64,000 bases of DNA from Candidatus Omnitrophota bacterium. Its GTDB lineage: Bacteria > Hinthialibacterota > Hinthialibacteria > OLB16. This document shows positions 51,122 to 60,337 of this stretch, piece by piece. The translations under genes and the position numbers were made by a program. How positions within the stretch are numbered: position 1 is the first letter of the stretch; each line of letters opens with the position of its first letter. The notes below the pieces were generated by a model, which had not been told where the DNA came from, did not search any database, and saw only the letters and a list, made by a program, of their open reading frames with translations. The stretch is from contig JACKFH010000005.1 in the NCBI GenBank assembly GCA_020632575.1, positions 1 through 64,000 of the forward strand, written 5' to 3'.

Positions 51122-51868
51122 ATGAATTCTCTAAACCGTCAAAACCGCGAGTTATCCGATCCGGCTCCCGAACCGCCGGCGCCCGATAGGAAACACATTC
51201 TCGACCGGTATGAGGGTCTGCTGGTGGCGGCGCTGCTGGTGTTGGTGATCGGCCTTCAGTTCAAGGACCAATTCGTTCCCACGGATTCGGAGGATCGCTT
51301 AGAGGTGGTGAGAGGGGCCGAATCGAAGAGTCTCGGACCGATTCATCTGCTCGATCCCCCCGACCCGAAACCCCTGCCACAGCGGGATCTCAACTCGGTC
51401 TCCCGTCAAGAATTGATGGCCATCTCGGGAATCGGACCGGCGATGGCCGATGCCATCCTGACTTATCGGGAGGAGAATGGGAACTTCCGGACTTTCGATG
51501 AGTTGGAAAGGGTCCCCGGCATCGGGCCTAAACGGCTCGAACTGTTTTCCAAATACCTGACAGTCCCGGGATCGGGCGCTTCCCCCTCCGAGCCAAACCG
51601 CCTGATGAAAGGTCCGGAAACGGAGGGAGATGCGAATCCTGCGCCGGGGAGCCATCGGGAGATCCGCACCGATGAGACGATCCATTTGAACGAGGCGGAT
51701 CGGAGCGAACTCACCCAAATCCCGGGGATCGGGGAGGCCTTTGCCGATCGAATTGTCAGGCAGCGCGAAAAACTGGGGAAATTCCGTAGCTGGGCGGATT
51801 TGGACGCGGTCTCCGGGGTTGGACCGAAAAGACTGGAAAACCTCAAGGCGCACGCTACAATCGACTGA
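51122..51868 (+). CDS. membrane-anchored protein with two ComEA-like helix-hairpin-helix domains
   Basis: 248 residues. One TM (YEGLLVAALLVLVIGLQF, about 30-48). Two ComEA-type HhH units follow: LNSVSRQELMAISGIGPAMA with FDELERVPGIGPKRLELF, and LNEADRSELTQIPGIGEAFA with WADLDAVSGVGPKRLENL. ComEA binds DNA at the surface during uptake, and two units are unusual since most have one. The gene is ten bases from the DUF1080 stop and three from the next gene, so it is within an operon. No comEC is seen in the window. Confidence 0.82.
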   Translation: MNSLNRQNRELSDPAPEPPAPDRKHILDRYEGLLVAALLVLVIGLQFKDQFVPTDSEDRLEVVRGAESKSLGPIHLLDPPDPKPLPQRDLNSVSRQELMAISGIGPAMADAILTYREENGNFRTFDELERVPGIGPKRLELFSKYLTVPGSGASPSEPNRLMKGPETEGDANPAPGSHREIRTDETIHLNEADRSELTQIPGIGEAFADRIVRQREKLGKFRSWADLDAVSGVGPKRLENLKAHATID

Positions 51869-51870
51869 TT

Positions 51871-52722
51871 ATGGCGCACGGAACTCACGAAGAATCGGGC
51901 CGGTACAAATTCCTCTGCATGGGATGCGGACAGTATTTCAAAAAGTCCGATGTCATCTTCATTGAGGGGGTCACTTTTTGCACGGACTGCAAAACCGCCG
52001 CCGCCGAGTTTAAAGCCACGCTCCAATCGGAACGGAAATCGATCCGGGAACACCAGGGCATCATGGAGGCTCCCGACGACAAGTGGGAGAAGGCCTGGTC
52101 CAGCGAGGACATGATCAGCATCAGCCCGGAACGGCTGGAAAAGTTCCCGCATCCGATCCCCATCGACGGTCTCGAACCGAAACTTTGGATGCGAATTGTG
52201 GCCCGTGTGCTCGACTATGTCTTCGTGCTGATCTGGTTTGTGGCGGTCGATTCGATTTTCCACCTCTCGCGAATCACTTCTTGGATTTTCGGATCGGAAC
52301 AAATCCCGCCCGCGGCTTTCGATTACCCGAGTCTTCTCGATCCGAAGGGAGTGCGGATCATGCTGGACAATCCGCTCCTTCTCCAACGGACCGGCATCAC
52401 CCTGATTGTCCTACTCGCCCTTTATCGAATCCCTGTCATGCTGATCGCCAAGCGGACGCTGGGTGAATTGTTCTCCGGAGTCATGCTCACCAACGGGGTC
52501 GGCAAATATCCCTCGGCGGGGTCGCGTTTTCTCAGAGGTCTCGCCGCCACGATTGGAGACGCGGCTTTGGTGGGCCCCTTTGTGGATATGTTCTTCTACT
52601 CGATCACCAAACCTTCGCAATCGATTTCCGACGCGATCTCCGGTCTCTATTCGGTCCGCTACGATAGTTGGAAAAACACCGCGAAGGAGATGCTCCACCG
52701 GCGCAACATCTCCCACATGTAG
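51871..52722 (+). CDS. RDD-family membrane protein with N-terminal zinc-ribbon-like segment
   Basis: 283 residues. The N-terminal part has two Cys pairs, CMGCGQYFKKSD and FCTDCK, in a zinc-ribbon-like layout with no TM nearby. From about residue 110 an RDD domain: RIVARVLDYVFVLIWFVAVD, ALYRIPVMLIAKRTLGELFSGVML, GSRFLRGLAATIGDA. RDD proteins have three TMs and mostly unknown or antiporter roles. The Cys pairs suggest a soluble regulatory head. Two bases after the HhH gene. Confidence 0.75.
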   Translation: MAHGTHEESGRYKFLCMGCGQYFKKSDVIFIEGVTFCTDCKTAAAEFKATLQSERKSIREHQGIMEAPDDKWEKAWSSEDMISISPERLEKFPHPIPIDGLEPKLWMRIVARVLDYVFVLIWFVAVDSIFHLSRITSWIFGSEQIPPAAFDYPSLLDPKGVRIMLDNPLLLQRTGITLIVLLALYRIPVMLIAKRTLGELFSGVMLTNGVGKYPSAGSRFLRGLAATIGDAALVGPFVDMFFYSITKPSQSISDAISGLYSVRYDSWKNTAKEMLHRRNISHM

Positions 52723-52764
52723 TCCAAGGGAGCCTGCGCGCCCTTGGATCGGGGTTCCGGATCG

Positions 52765-54027
52765 ATGCCAGACCTTTTCCCGAACGTTTATACGGTCACT
52801 CAAATCACCGAGGAGATCACCCAAGTTCTCTCGGACACCTTTAGTTCGGTGTCGGTGGAGGGGGAAATCTCCGGCTGGAAGGTGGCGGGCAGCGGACACG
52901 CCTATTTCTCCTTAAAGGACGAAAAATCCCTGCTCAAGGCGGTCATGTGGCGATCCCGATTGGAACGGCTGGGGCTCGAACCCGCCGATGGCCAATTGGT
53001 TCAGGCGCATGGGAAACTGACTGTTTACGGCCCTCGTGGAGATTACCAACTCGATGTCACCAACATCACCCAAGCCGGCGTCGGTCTGCTTCTCCAGCGA
53101 TTCGAGAAACTCAAGGCGCAACTCGCCGAGGAGGGGTTGTTCGATCCGGATCGGAAACAACCTCCGCCGTTTCATCTTCGCCGCATCATCGTCATCACCT
53201 CGCCCACCGGGGCGGCGATCCAGGATTTCTTGCGAGTCCTAAGAAGCCGTGGCACGCCGGTGGAGATCCTCATCCTCCCGGTCCGCGTTCAAGGTGTCGA
53301 GGCTCCCATGGAAATTGCCCGCGCGATCGGACGCGCCCGAGACCTCGGTGGCGACTTGGTCCTATTGACCCGGGGAGGAGGATCGCTCGAGGATCTGTGG
53401 GGGTTTAACGAGGAGGTGGTCGCACGCGCGATCGCCGACTGTCCGATCCCATTGGTCAGCGCGGTCGGGCACGAGGTCGATTACACCATTTCCGATTTCG
53501 TCGCCGATCTCCGCGTTCCCACCCCGACCGCGGGGGCGCATTTGGTCGCCGATCTGGTGGAGGGGTTATACGAGAATTTCGACGAGAAGAAGCAGCGTTT
53601 GGGCGAGGCGATCGGCGATGTGATTCAGCATCGAAGAGTCGACCTCAATCTCTTGATCCAACGTTTGAAATCCAAAAGTCCGGCTTCTCAGATCCCACAC
53701 TTTCGGCAGAGGATCGACGACACCCTTGAACGATGCGGTCGGGCGCTGGTGCAAAGGGTCGCCACCAATCGGCGAGATGTCAAAGAGATCCTGACCCGTC
53801 TCCACGGCTCGATGGAAAAAGACCTATTGACCATGCGATCCAAACTGGAGGTGCGAAAAGAAAAGATTCTCGCCTTCAATCCTCAATCGACGCTCAGCCG
53901 CGGGTACTCGCGCATCGAAACCGCAAAATCAAATCGCCCGATCCGAAAGAAAAACGAGGTTCCAACCGATGAAGACATTCGAGTTCAACTCGCCGATGGC
54001 GCATTCGAAGCGACACCGCATCTTTAA
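52765..54027 (+). CDS. xseA: exodeoxyribonuclease VII large subunit
   Basis: 420 residues from ATG 52765 (TTG 52744 is upstream). OB-fold SVEGEISGWKVAGSGHAYFSLKDE, catalytic region RIIVITSPTGAAIQDFLRVL, ILPVRVQG, LLTRGGGSLEDLWGFNEE and SAVGHEVDYTISDFVAD. C-terminal coiled helices end in NPQSTLSRGYSRI. Forms the ssDNA exonuclease with XseB. xseB is not the next gene; instead the large exported protein starts inside its 3' end (59-base overlap in another frame). Confidence 0.94.
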   Translation: MPDLFPNVYTVTQITEEITQVLSDTFSSVSVEGEISGWKVAGSGHAYFSLKDEKSLLKAVMWRSRLERLGLEPADGQLVQAHGKLTVYGPRGDYQLDVTNITQAGVGLLLQRFEKLKAQLAEEGLFDPDRKQPPPFHLRRIIVITSPTGAAIQDFLRVLRSRGTPVEILILPVRVQGVEAPMEIARAIGRARDLGGDLVLLTRGGGSLEDLWGFNEEVVARAIADCPIPLVSAVGHEVDYTISDFVADLRVPTPTAGAHLVADLVEGLYENFDEKKQRLGEAIGDVIQHRRVDLNLLIQRLKSKSPASQIPHFRQRIDDTLERCGRALVQRVATNRRDVKEILTRLHGSMEKDLLTMRSKLEVRKEKILAFNPQSTLSRGYSRIETAKSNRPIRKKNEVPTDEDIRVQLADGAFEATPHL

Positions 54028-56380
54028 GACAGCCTTTTCGATCGGCTTGGCGCTCCTGTGCCTGCTGGTCAATTCTCCTCCAACTCGATGCGAGGAACGC
54101 CCAAAAAGTCTGGCGGAGTTTGGCGCCGATCTGTCGGCGAAGACAAGGAAAGCTTATGACGCCTCTCCATTTATGGCGTTTTCACGAGATTATTTTGCCC
54201 GGATCATCCGCGACCCGGAGGCCAAACCCGCCGAGAACGAAACCGCGATCGACGAAGGGTGGAAAATCTACCTTGACGAGAACCCCGATCCGTTGGTGGA
54301 ACGAATGGCAGCCCATCTCTCGGACTTCTTCGTGCAACGAATGGACCTAGAGCTCGAAACGGTTCATGGAATTCCGATCGATCCCGTTGGGATTGTTCTG
54401 TCCACCAACGATTGGATTGAAGAAGGCGCGTCGGATTCGGATTCCCCGGAGGATCGATTCCAGGTTTATGTCAAACCCGGCCAGGTTTTCATTTATGGGA
54501 AAAACGCGAATGGCGTTCGCGATGGCGTGGTCAAACTGGTGGACCGAATCGGTTTTCGGCAAGCGCCCTTTCTCGAGTATGGGTTTGAAACATTCACGCC
54601 GCGATTGCGGTATCGCTTGGGTTCCACGCCATGGGGAGGTGACTTCAAGGACCTGGTTTTCATGGGGTATAACACGGTCTTTGTCTCGGGCGGAAACCTG
54701 CATGCGTTGTCGAAGAGCGATTGGATTCCCGAACTCAAGGACCGCCAAAACCCCGCTCTTCTCGACAACCTCCAAACCTCAGTCAGGAAAGCGAAGGAGT
54801 ATGGTCTCCGCACCTTCGCCTTCATCGACACCCGCCAGAAGTACCCGAAAGATCATCCGGTCTTCAAGAATCACCCGGAGATTCGCGGGGCGCTCACCTG
54901 GAAAGAGGACGGCGAATATGTCCTTTGCACCGAACATCCTCTCGTGCAACGCTACCTCCGAGACAGCATCAAGGATGTTTTCGAAGCGGCCCCCGAATTG
55001 GACGGCATCACCGTCATCATCGGCGGCGAGGGTTTCTATCACTGCTTCATGCGGCCTTTCGACGCTCCGAAGGGGCACACCAACTGCAAACGCTGTGAAG
55101 CAATTGGCGCGGAAACTGTAGTGGCGAATCTCTGCAATCTTCTTGCTGAGTCGGCGCGAGAAGTGAACCCCGAGGCGATTGTCGCGGCTTGGCCCTACTC
55201 GGCGGCGCATGTCTGGTCGGCGGATGAGGCGCAGGTCGGGATGCTCGAAAAGTTCGGTCCCGGAACCGCGCTGCTGACTGAGATTGAAAAAGATGAGTAT
55301 GTCAAAAAGGGAGAGTCGATCAACAAACATCTTTGGGACTACAGCATCGATTTGATCGGACCCGGCGAGAAGGCCAAGAAGCAGATTGAGATCTGTAATG
55401 AAAAAGGAATCCCTGTCTTTCTGAAAAGTGAACCGGAACTCTCTTTCGAGGCGCCGCGTCTATCTCATATCCCCTGCATGGACCGTTGGTGGGATCGCGC
55501 GGAGGCGCTGGCATCCTGCGGTGCAACCGGCGCCTTTGTCTTCCCCGCCTTCCGGCCGAATTACGGATCGGCGGCCGCGGAGGTGGCCAAGTACTGCTGG
55601 TGGAAACCGGCTCCGACCAAGGATGAGACCCTGATGAACCTCGCGGCTCGGATCGCCGGAGAGGAGGCGGGTCCGGACCTGAGGAAAGCATGGGCCAAGG
55701 TCTCCGAAGCCATCCCCCTTTCGCCCGAGTTGCCCCCTTATTACACCGGCCCCTACTACCTTGGACCGATGCATCCGATGTGTGCCGATCGCGACGCGGA
55801 ATTGCCCGATGTCTTTATGGGCTACTATCTGTTTTACGCTGAGATGACCGATGAGGAGGGACTGAAGCCTCGTCCCACCTATTTCAAGGATCCCCGCGGG
55901 GATGTGAAGGTTTTCGCGGATTACTATCGACGGATGGAGAAGACGCTGGCTCAGGCCTCCGAGGCGGTTGATCGGGCAGAGGTGTCGGTTCCGCCTCGAC
56001 TGCGAGTCATCTTTCTCTCCGAAGCCACTCCGATTCGTTTCTTTTACCGGACGGCGCGGACTCATGCGAATTTCTACGAGTCCTGCATCCTTCGGGACCG
56101 ACTTAACGAACTCGCCAACAAGAGCCAGTTGGCCCAACAGGAGGACAATGAAGCCGCCCAACTCTACGATCGGTGGCTGGCGGTCCTGCGAGACGAGAAA
56201 GAAAACACCGAGGCGGCCTTGCCGCTTATGAAACTGGATGTCCGATTGGACCCGTATTATGGGAGCGATCACAGTTTTTCTCACGGTGTCGACATGATCG
56301 AGGCTAAACTCGATATCCTCCAGGGTGAAATCGAAAACTATCTTCCGTCAGTCAAGAAAAGACTGGGCATGGGAGACTGA
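53969..56380 (+). CDS. large exported glycoside-hydrolase-like protein (GH20/GH67-type N-terminal domain)
   Basis: 803 residues from ATG 53969 (ATG 53996 is a good alternative). Both give a signal peptide (TAFSIGLALLCLLVN). An alpha/beta domain ending in GKNANGVRDGVVKLVDRIGF is like the N-terminal domain of GH20, GH67 and GH84 enzymes. A TIM-barrel follows: FMGYNTVFVSGGN, YGLRTFAFIDTRQKYP, GITVIIGGEGFYHCF (acidic residue at strand end), EAIVAAWPYSAAHVWS, GAFVFPAFRPNYGS. The exact family and substrate are unclear. Overlap with xseA by 59 bases is unusually long. Confidence 0.6.
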   Translation: MKTFEFNSPMAHSKRHRIFKTAFSIGLALLCLLVNSPPTRCEERPKSLAEFGADLSAKTRKAYDASPFMAFSRDYFARIIRDPEAKPAENETAIDEGWKIYLDENPDPLVERMAAHLSDFFVQRMDLELETVHGIPIDPVGIVLSTNDWIEEGASDSDSPEDRFQVYVKPGQVFIYGKNANGVRDGVVKLVDRIGFRQAPFLEYGFETFTPRLRYRLGSTPWGGDFKDLVFMGYNTVFVSGGNLHALSKSDWIPELKDRQNPALLDNLQTSVRKAKEYGLRTFAFIDTRQKYPKDHPVFKNHPEIRGALTWKEDGEYVLCTEHPLVQRYLRDSIKDVFEAAPELDGITVIIGGEGFYHCFMRPFDAPKGHTNCKRCEAIGAETVVANLCNLLAESAREVNPEAIVAAWPYSAAHVWSADEAQVGMLEKFGPGTALLTEIEKDEYVKKGESINKHLWDYSIDLIGPGEKAKKQIEICNEKGIPVFLKSEPELSFEAPRLSHIPCMDRWWDRAEALASCGATGAFVFPAFRPNYGSAAAEVAKYCWWKPAPTKDETLMNLAARIAGEEAGPDLRKAWAKVSEAIPLSPELPPYYTGPYYLGPMHPMCADRDAELPDVFMGYYLFYAEMTDEEGLKPRPTYFKDPRGDVKVFADYYRRMEKTLAQASEAVDRAEVSVPPRLRVIFLSEATPIRFFYRTARTHANFYESCILRDRLNELANKSQLAQQEDNEAAQLYDRWLAVLRDEKENTEAALPLMKLDVRLDPYYGSDHSFSHGVDMIEAKLDILQGEIENYLPSVKKRLGMGD

Positions 56381-56467
56381 GACCCATCTCGGGAAAACAG
56401 ACGCAGCCGCCAAAAGGTTGAGTGCCGGGAGATCGCCTGTCATACTGCTATCAAAGGAAATCTCAAA

Positions 56468-56740
56468 ATGATTGTTTGGCGATTCGGGTCGGGCGACCCA
56501 CACCTTGCACGGCAGATGGCGAGTAAGACCTTGATCATCGGTCTGATCTTGATCGGTCTCGGCATGTTGATCCTCGCGGTTCCCCAATTGGTGGTCATCC
56601 CGTTGGCGGTCCTCTTCTTTATTATCGGGTTTTTCTGTCTAACCAGCGCGTGGAGGTTGTTTTGGGCGGGCCGGGGCGGAAGCGCCGATCCGCAACAGAA
56701 AGACCAATATGAGGACGCTTCGTTCCGCGAGATTCCTTGA
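56468..56740 (+). CDS. small two-TM membrane protein
   Basis: 90 residues. Two hydrophobic segments: LIIGLILIGLGMLILAV and VVIPLAVLFFIIGFFCLTSAW, with a polar tail. No family recognised. The gene follows the glycosidase-like gene by 87 bases. The ATG is preceded by AAAGGAAATCTCAAA. Confidence 0.55.
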   Translation: MIVWRFGSGDPHLARQMASKTLIIGLILIGLGMLILAVPQLVVIPLAVLFFIIGFFCLTSAWRLFWAGRGGSADPQQKDQYEDASFREIP

Positions 56741-56829
56741 TTGTTAAAGGGTTCCATTGTTTCCCCCTTTTTCACGGCGTTCAAAACTGGGTATGATGGG
56801 TTCAACCATCCACTGAGGGGAGAAACACG

Positions 56830-58038
56830 ATGGGTTCAAAACTCTTGGCGGGGTGTCTCGCCTTTATGCTGTTCCTGATTCTCGTTGGCGCGGGAGTCCT
56901 CTTCTTTCTTCAATACCAAAAGAAAATCCAACTCGAGGAGCGGAGTGAATACGCCCAACAGCTCTATCTCCAAAACGATCGCGGAGAGGGAGAGCCGATC
57001 GATGAGTTGAAGCAAGCCGAGGCGATCAGGATTTGGAAGGATGAGATCATCCCCAAATCGAGAGACCCCAAGGTTCTTGAATACGCGCTTTTCACCGTCG
57101 CGGAGGAGTCGATCGAGGAGGACCCCGACCTCTCAAGAACCTACTTCCAACGCATCGTGGATGAGTTCCCCGACAGCGAAAAAGCGCAGGTCGCTCGAGT
57201 CCGTCTGGCCGACTTCAATGTGCGATCCGATCCGGAAGCGGCAAAGGAGTTTTACGCGGAGGTCTTGGATTCGACCGCGACCGGCAGCCTTCAGGCCGAC
57301 GCTCTTCTAGGGACCCTTCTCCTTGAGGACGATCCCAATTCGACTCCATCCCCGGAGATTCGGGAGCGATATCAAGAGATCATCAAGAAATACCCCGACA
57401 CTGAAGCGTCGGCCAAGGCTCGCAAACGGATGAACGAGGTCAATCGTCAGTTGATCTTTGTCGATCCAAATCCCAATGAGTTCAAGAAGATCTATGAGGT
57501 CCAACGCGGCGATGTTCTCTTGCGCATCGCGAATGAATACACCACGACCGTATATATCATCGAGATGATGAACAACATCCGCGCCACCGCTCTGCGGCCA
57601 CGGCAAAATATCCTGGTGCCGACTTGGGGCAAGGTGTATGTGGTGGTGGATAAATCGGATTACGAGCTGCGAATTTTCCGTGAAGAGGATAACAGTTTCC
57701 TTCTCCAATACCCGGTCGGCATCGGAAAGATGGAATGGCGCACAAAGGAAGGAGAGTACATGGTCTCCAACAAGGCCATGCACCCGCCCTGGCCAGACCC
57801 GGAAACCGGTCGAATTCTGAAGTATGAGGATCCCGAGTACCCGCTTGGCGAAAGGTGGCTCGGCTTGTCGCCTCCGGGTCAACCGAGTGTGCGCACCGGA
57901 TTGGGAATCCATGGAACGAACGAGCCCGATACGATTGGAACTTCCTCGAGCGCGGGTTGCGTACGTCTTCGCAATGAGGATGTGATCGAGGCGTTCGCGA
58001 TCATCCGACAGAACTCGCGGGTCATGATTCAGGATTGA
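56830..58038 (+). CDS. L,D-transpeptidase (YkuD) with TPR-like and LysM regions
   Basis: 402 residues. N-terminal TM (CLAFMLFLILVGAGVLFFL). TPR-like helical repeats span about 40-210 (LEYALFTVAEESIEEDPDLS, EIRERYQEIIKKYPDTEA). LysM is at about 217-262 (YEVQRGDVLLRIANEYTT). YkuD domain from about 265 to the end with GIHGTNEPDTIG and catalytic Cys in SSSAGCVRLRNED. The enzyme forms 3-3 crosslinks in peptidoglycan or attaches proteins to it. LysM directs it to the wall. The TATGAT hexamer 35 bases upstream may be its -10 box. Confidence 0.92.
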   Translation: MGSKLLAGCLAFMLFLILVGAGVLFFLQYQKKIQLEERSEYAQQLYLQNDRGEGEPIDELKQAEAIRIWKDEIIPKSRDPKVLEYALFTVAEESIEEDPDLSRTYFQRIVDEFPDSEKAQVARVRLADFNVRSDPEAAKEFYAEVLDSTATGSLQADALLGTLLLEDDPNSTPSPEIRERYQEIIKKYPDTEASAKARKRMNEVNRQLIFVDPNPNEFKKIYEVQRGDVLLRIANEYTTTVYIIEMMNNIRATALRPRQNILVPTWGKVYVVVDKSDYELRIFREEDNSFLLQYPVGIGKMEWRTKEGEYMVSNKAMHPPWPDPETGRILKYEDPEYPLGERWLGLSPPGQPSVRTGLGIHGTNEPDTIGTSSSAGCVRLRNEDVIEAFAIIRQNSRVMIQD

Positions 58039-58079
58039 GAGGGGTGTGCCCCGGTCGCACCGAATCCCGAAGCGACCTG

Positions 58080-60209
58080 CTATTCCAGCCTATCGATCTT
58101 GGTCAGTCCGCCCGCTTCTCTTTGCATCTTTTGGGCGAACCCACCACCCACCGGCATCTTCGACTTGGCTTCGGCATCATCCGCCATCCAGGCGCCCTGG
58201 AAAAGAAGCAGGTCTTGGCCATCGATGGCGCCGTCGCCATTTAGGTCTGAATTGATCGTAACTGGGATGTTGTGAACTCCATCGAGATAACCGGTCTCGT
58301 TGGGCCTCTCATCGATTTTGTCCGGCCAACCATCATTGTCGCTGTCGGCGATCCATTCGAGGTTCTGCCCATAGGCCTCATCGATATTAAGGACCGCATG
58401 TGAAACCAAGGTTGTGCCATCCGGCGCGGTGACCTCGCCTTCGATGATCACCGGTGTGTTAAAAAGGTACTCCGCGTTGAGACGCTCGGTTCCCACATTC
58501 TTGCCGCCAACCATGAAGTTTTCACTGATCGTTCCATCGCCATCGATATCGCAGGGGAGAACCTCGACCTGATAAAGAACAAGGCTGTGAAGAAAAGCGA
58601 CGACCGCTTCTTGATCCTCGTTGGACAGCGCTTTGAATTGGTCGACCGAGTCCTGGGCTTCACCGCCATGGCGGACAATGTTCTCCCAGATCGAAAAATC
58701 GGCGCCGTCATGGCCCCAAGGTCCACTCGATCCGACTCCCCAAAGGGGAGCGGTGCGCCAGTCCGTAATCAGGCTGCCGTCGAACTGGTTCTGATAGAAC
58801 TCGACTCCCACATCGTGATGCTTGAAATCGGTGAAGATGTTTTTCACCAGGAATCCGCCACGCCTCGGGGTGTGGACCCCATCGGCCTCGGTCGTTAAAT
58901 CGACTAGCGATCCCTCGAGCCTCTCGTTGGTATCCGAGTAGATGACATCCACATGGAAGAAACGACGGTCCCCGGCAAATCGGTCGTGGGGGTTGGCCGC
59001 CTCGGGATTGGAGGGTTCGATGTACCAGTCGGGAACGTGACATTCGGTGCATCCGATTTGGTCCATCAAATCGCGTCCATGCTGTGAGATCAAGGTCTGG
59101 CGTCCTAATGCGGGCGGGGGAGCGTTGAGGATAAACCACTCGCACATGTCGAGATCCCCCTCGGTGATTTCCTCGAGGCACCCATCATGGTCGATGTCAT
59201 CGAGACAAACGGTCGACCCCTTCACTAATTTGAACGCCATTCCTTTTTCGGGCGACGGGTGACTGAACACTTGCTGAGCACCCGCGTTGGAGATGCCGGT
59301 GAGACCATCCCCGTCGGGATCTTCATTTGTTGTCGGATCGAACGCGGGTAGGCCGCCATGAGAGAAGAAGGGATCGTGATAAAAGACCCGATTTGTCGGG
59401 TTCAGCCCATTGTTGAATTCGCCCCACCCCCAAAAGACAGGCCAGAAGTTATATCCCGCGACTCCCTCGGAGTTCAGCGAGGTGGCCGAGGGAATTCGCT
59501 TGCCCGCGGAATCCACATACCAGAATTCGTGGATGCGATTCAGGTCCGGTTTGCCATCGCCATTCGTATCGCCGTTGTGTCCAAACACAATCGGGTCGGC
59601 TCCGGTTGTCGGAACGATTTCGATGGTGGCTCCATTCATTTCGGCGAGAGCAATCCAGCCATCCTGGTTCGGGTCCATCTGTTTGAGCATCTTTTGACGG
59701 TTCTGGATAGCGATCATTTCCATCAAGCCGCCGCCGAAGAAATGAGGGCTGTTCCGGCCCTCACCCCCGGTTTTGGCGAAGTTGGTTCCGGCGCCCGCCT
59801 CGCGGTAGGGAAAGTTGTGGCATCCCACGCAACTCGTCTGATCGTTCGCAACGATTTTCGGGGTGAACCCATCGACTAGTCCACCCCCGAATTTCGCCAC
59901 ATCGGGAAAGATGCCATCGCGTTTGCGGAACTCTCGTGTGGTCAGGTTTTTCCCCCGCTGATAAGCCAGCCAGGGATCGCGATCCTGAAAATATTTGGAG
60001 GTCCCCTCGAGCGTGTTGTCGGTCGAGTGGATCATGCGGACTCGCTTGTTCTTGATCGAGAACCCGGAAAGGTCTTTCGGTGGGTCCTGGGCGGTCGCGG
60101 TCGAACCGGAGGGCCTTTCGCCCAGTTGGGCATGAGCGGTTTGACTCGGTAGGCACAATAAGGCCAATAACCCGGTCAGGGCGATAAGGTGGTGAATTTT
60201 GGTTTGCAT
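58080..60209 (-). CDS. exported di-heme peroxidase-like (DHOR/MauG-type) protein with dockerin-like module
   Basis: 709 residues from ATG 60209, where a signal peptide (IALTGLLALLCLPSQTAHA) begins and GAGGAGA lies upstream. Two c-type heme sites: TSCVGCHNFPYREAG and IGCTECHVPDW. An EF-hand-like stretch DTNGDGKPDLN lies between them. The layout fits di-heme oxidoreductases related to bacterial cytochrome c peroxidase. The C-terminal part carries an extra beta domain and DLNGDGAIDGQDLLLFQGAW, the dockerin-like unit found in other exported proteins here. A dockerin-like end on a heme peroxidase is unusual. Electron partner unknown. Confidence 0.82.
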   Translation of the reverse strand: MQTKIHHLIALTGLLALLCLPSQTAHAQLGERPSGSTATAQDPPKDLSGFSIKNKRVRMIHSTDNTLEGTSKYFQDRDPWLAYQRGKNLTTREFRKRDGIFPDVAKFGGGLVDGFTPKIVANDQTSCVGCHNFPYREAGAGTNFAKTGGEGRNSPHFFGGGLMEMIAIQNRQKMLKQMDPNQDGWIALAEMNGATIEIVPTTGADPIVFGHNGDTNGDGKPDLNRIHEFWYVDSAGKRIPSATSLNSEGVAGYNFWPVFWGWGEFNNGLNPTNRVFYHDPFFSHGGLPAFDPTTNEDPDGDGLTGISNAGAQQVFSHPSPEKGMAFKLVKGSTVCLDDIDHDGCLEEITEGDLDMCEWFILNAPPPALGRQTLISQHGRDLMDQIGCTECHVPDWYIEPSNPEAANPHDRFAGDRRFFHVDVIYSDTNERLEGSLVDLTTEADGVHTPRRGGFLVKNIFTDFKHHDVGVEFYQNQFDGSLITDWRTAPLWGVGSSGPWGHDGADFSIWENIVRHGGEAQDSVDQFKALSNEDQEAVVAFLHSLVLYQVEVLPCDIDGDGTISENFMVGGKNVGTERLNAEYLFNTPVIIEGEVTAPDGTTLVSHAVLNIDEAYGQNLEWIADSDNDGWPDKIDERPNETGYLDGVHNIPVTINSDLNGDGAIDGQDLLLFQGAWMADDAEAKSKMPVGGGFAQKMQREAGGLTKIDRLE

Positions 60210-60337
60210 GGATTCAGTCTCTCCTCGGAGTCTTTCACTAGGAAGGAAAGACTTCATTTGAAATAATTGATAACACAAAATCATCAATAAAATCAAGGGC
60301 GGGGATTTGGACGATAGGCTTCTGACATAAATCCAGT

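Noticed and set aside
56746..56772. hairpin AAAGGG/CCCTTT before the L,D-transpeptidase gene as terminator
   Set aside because: Six-pair stem with a 13-base loop and only a short T-run; too weak to call.
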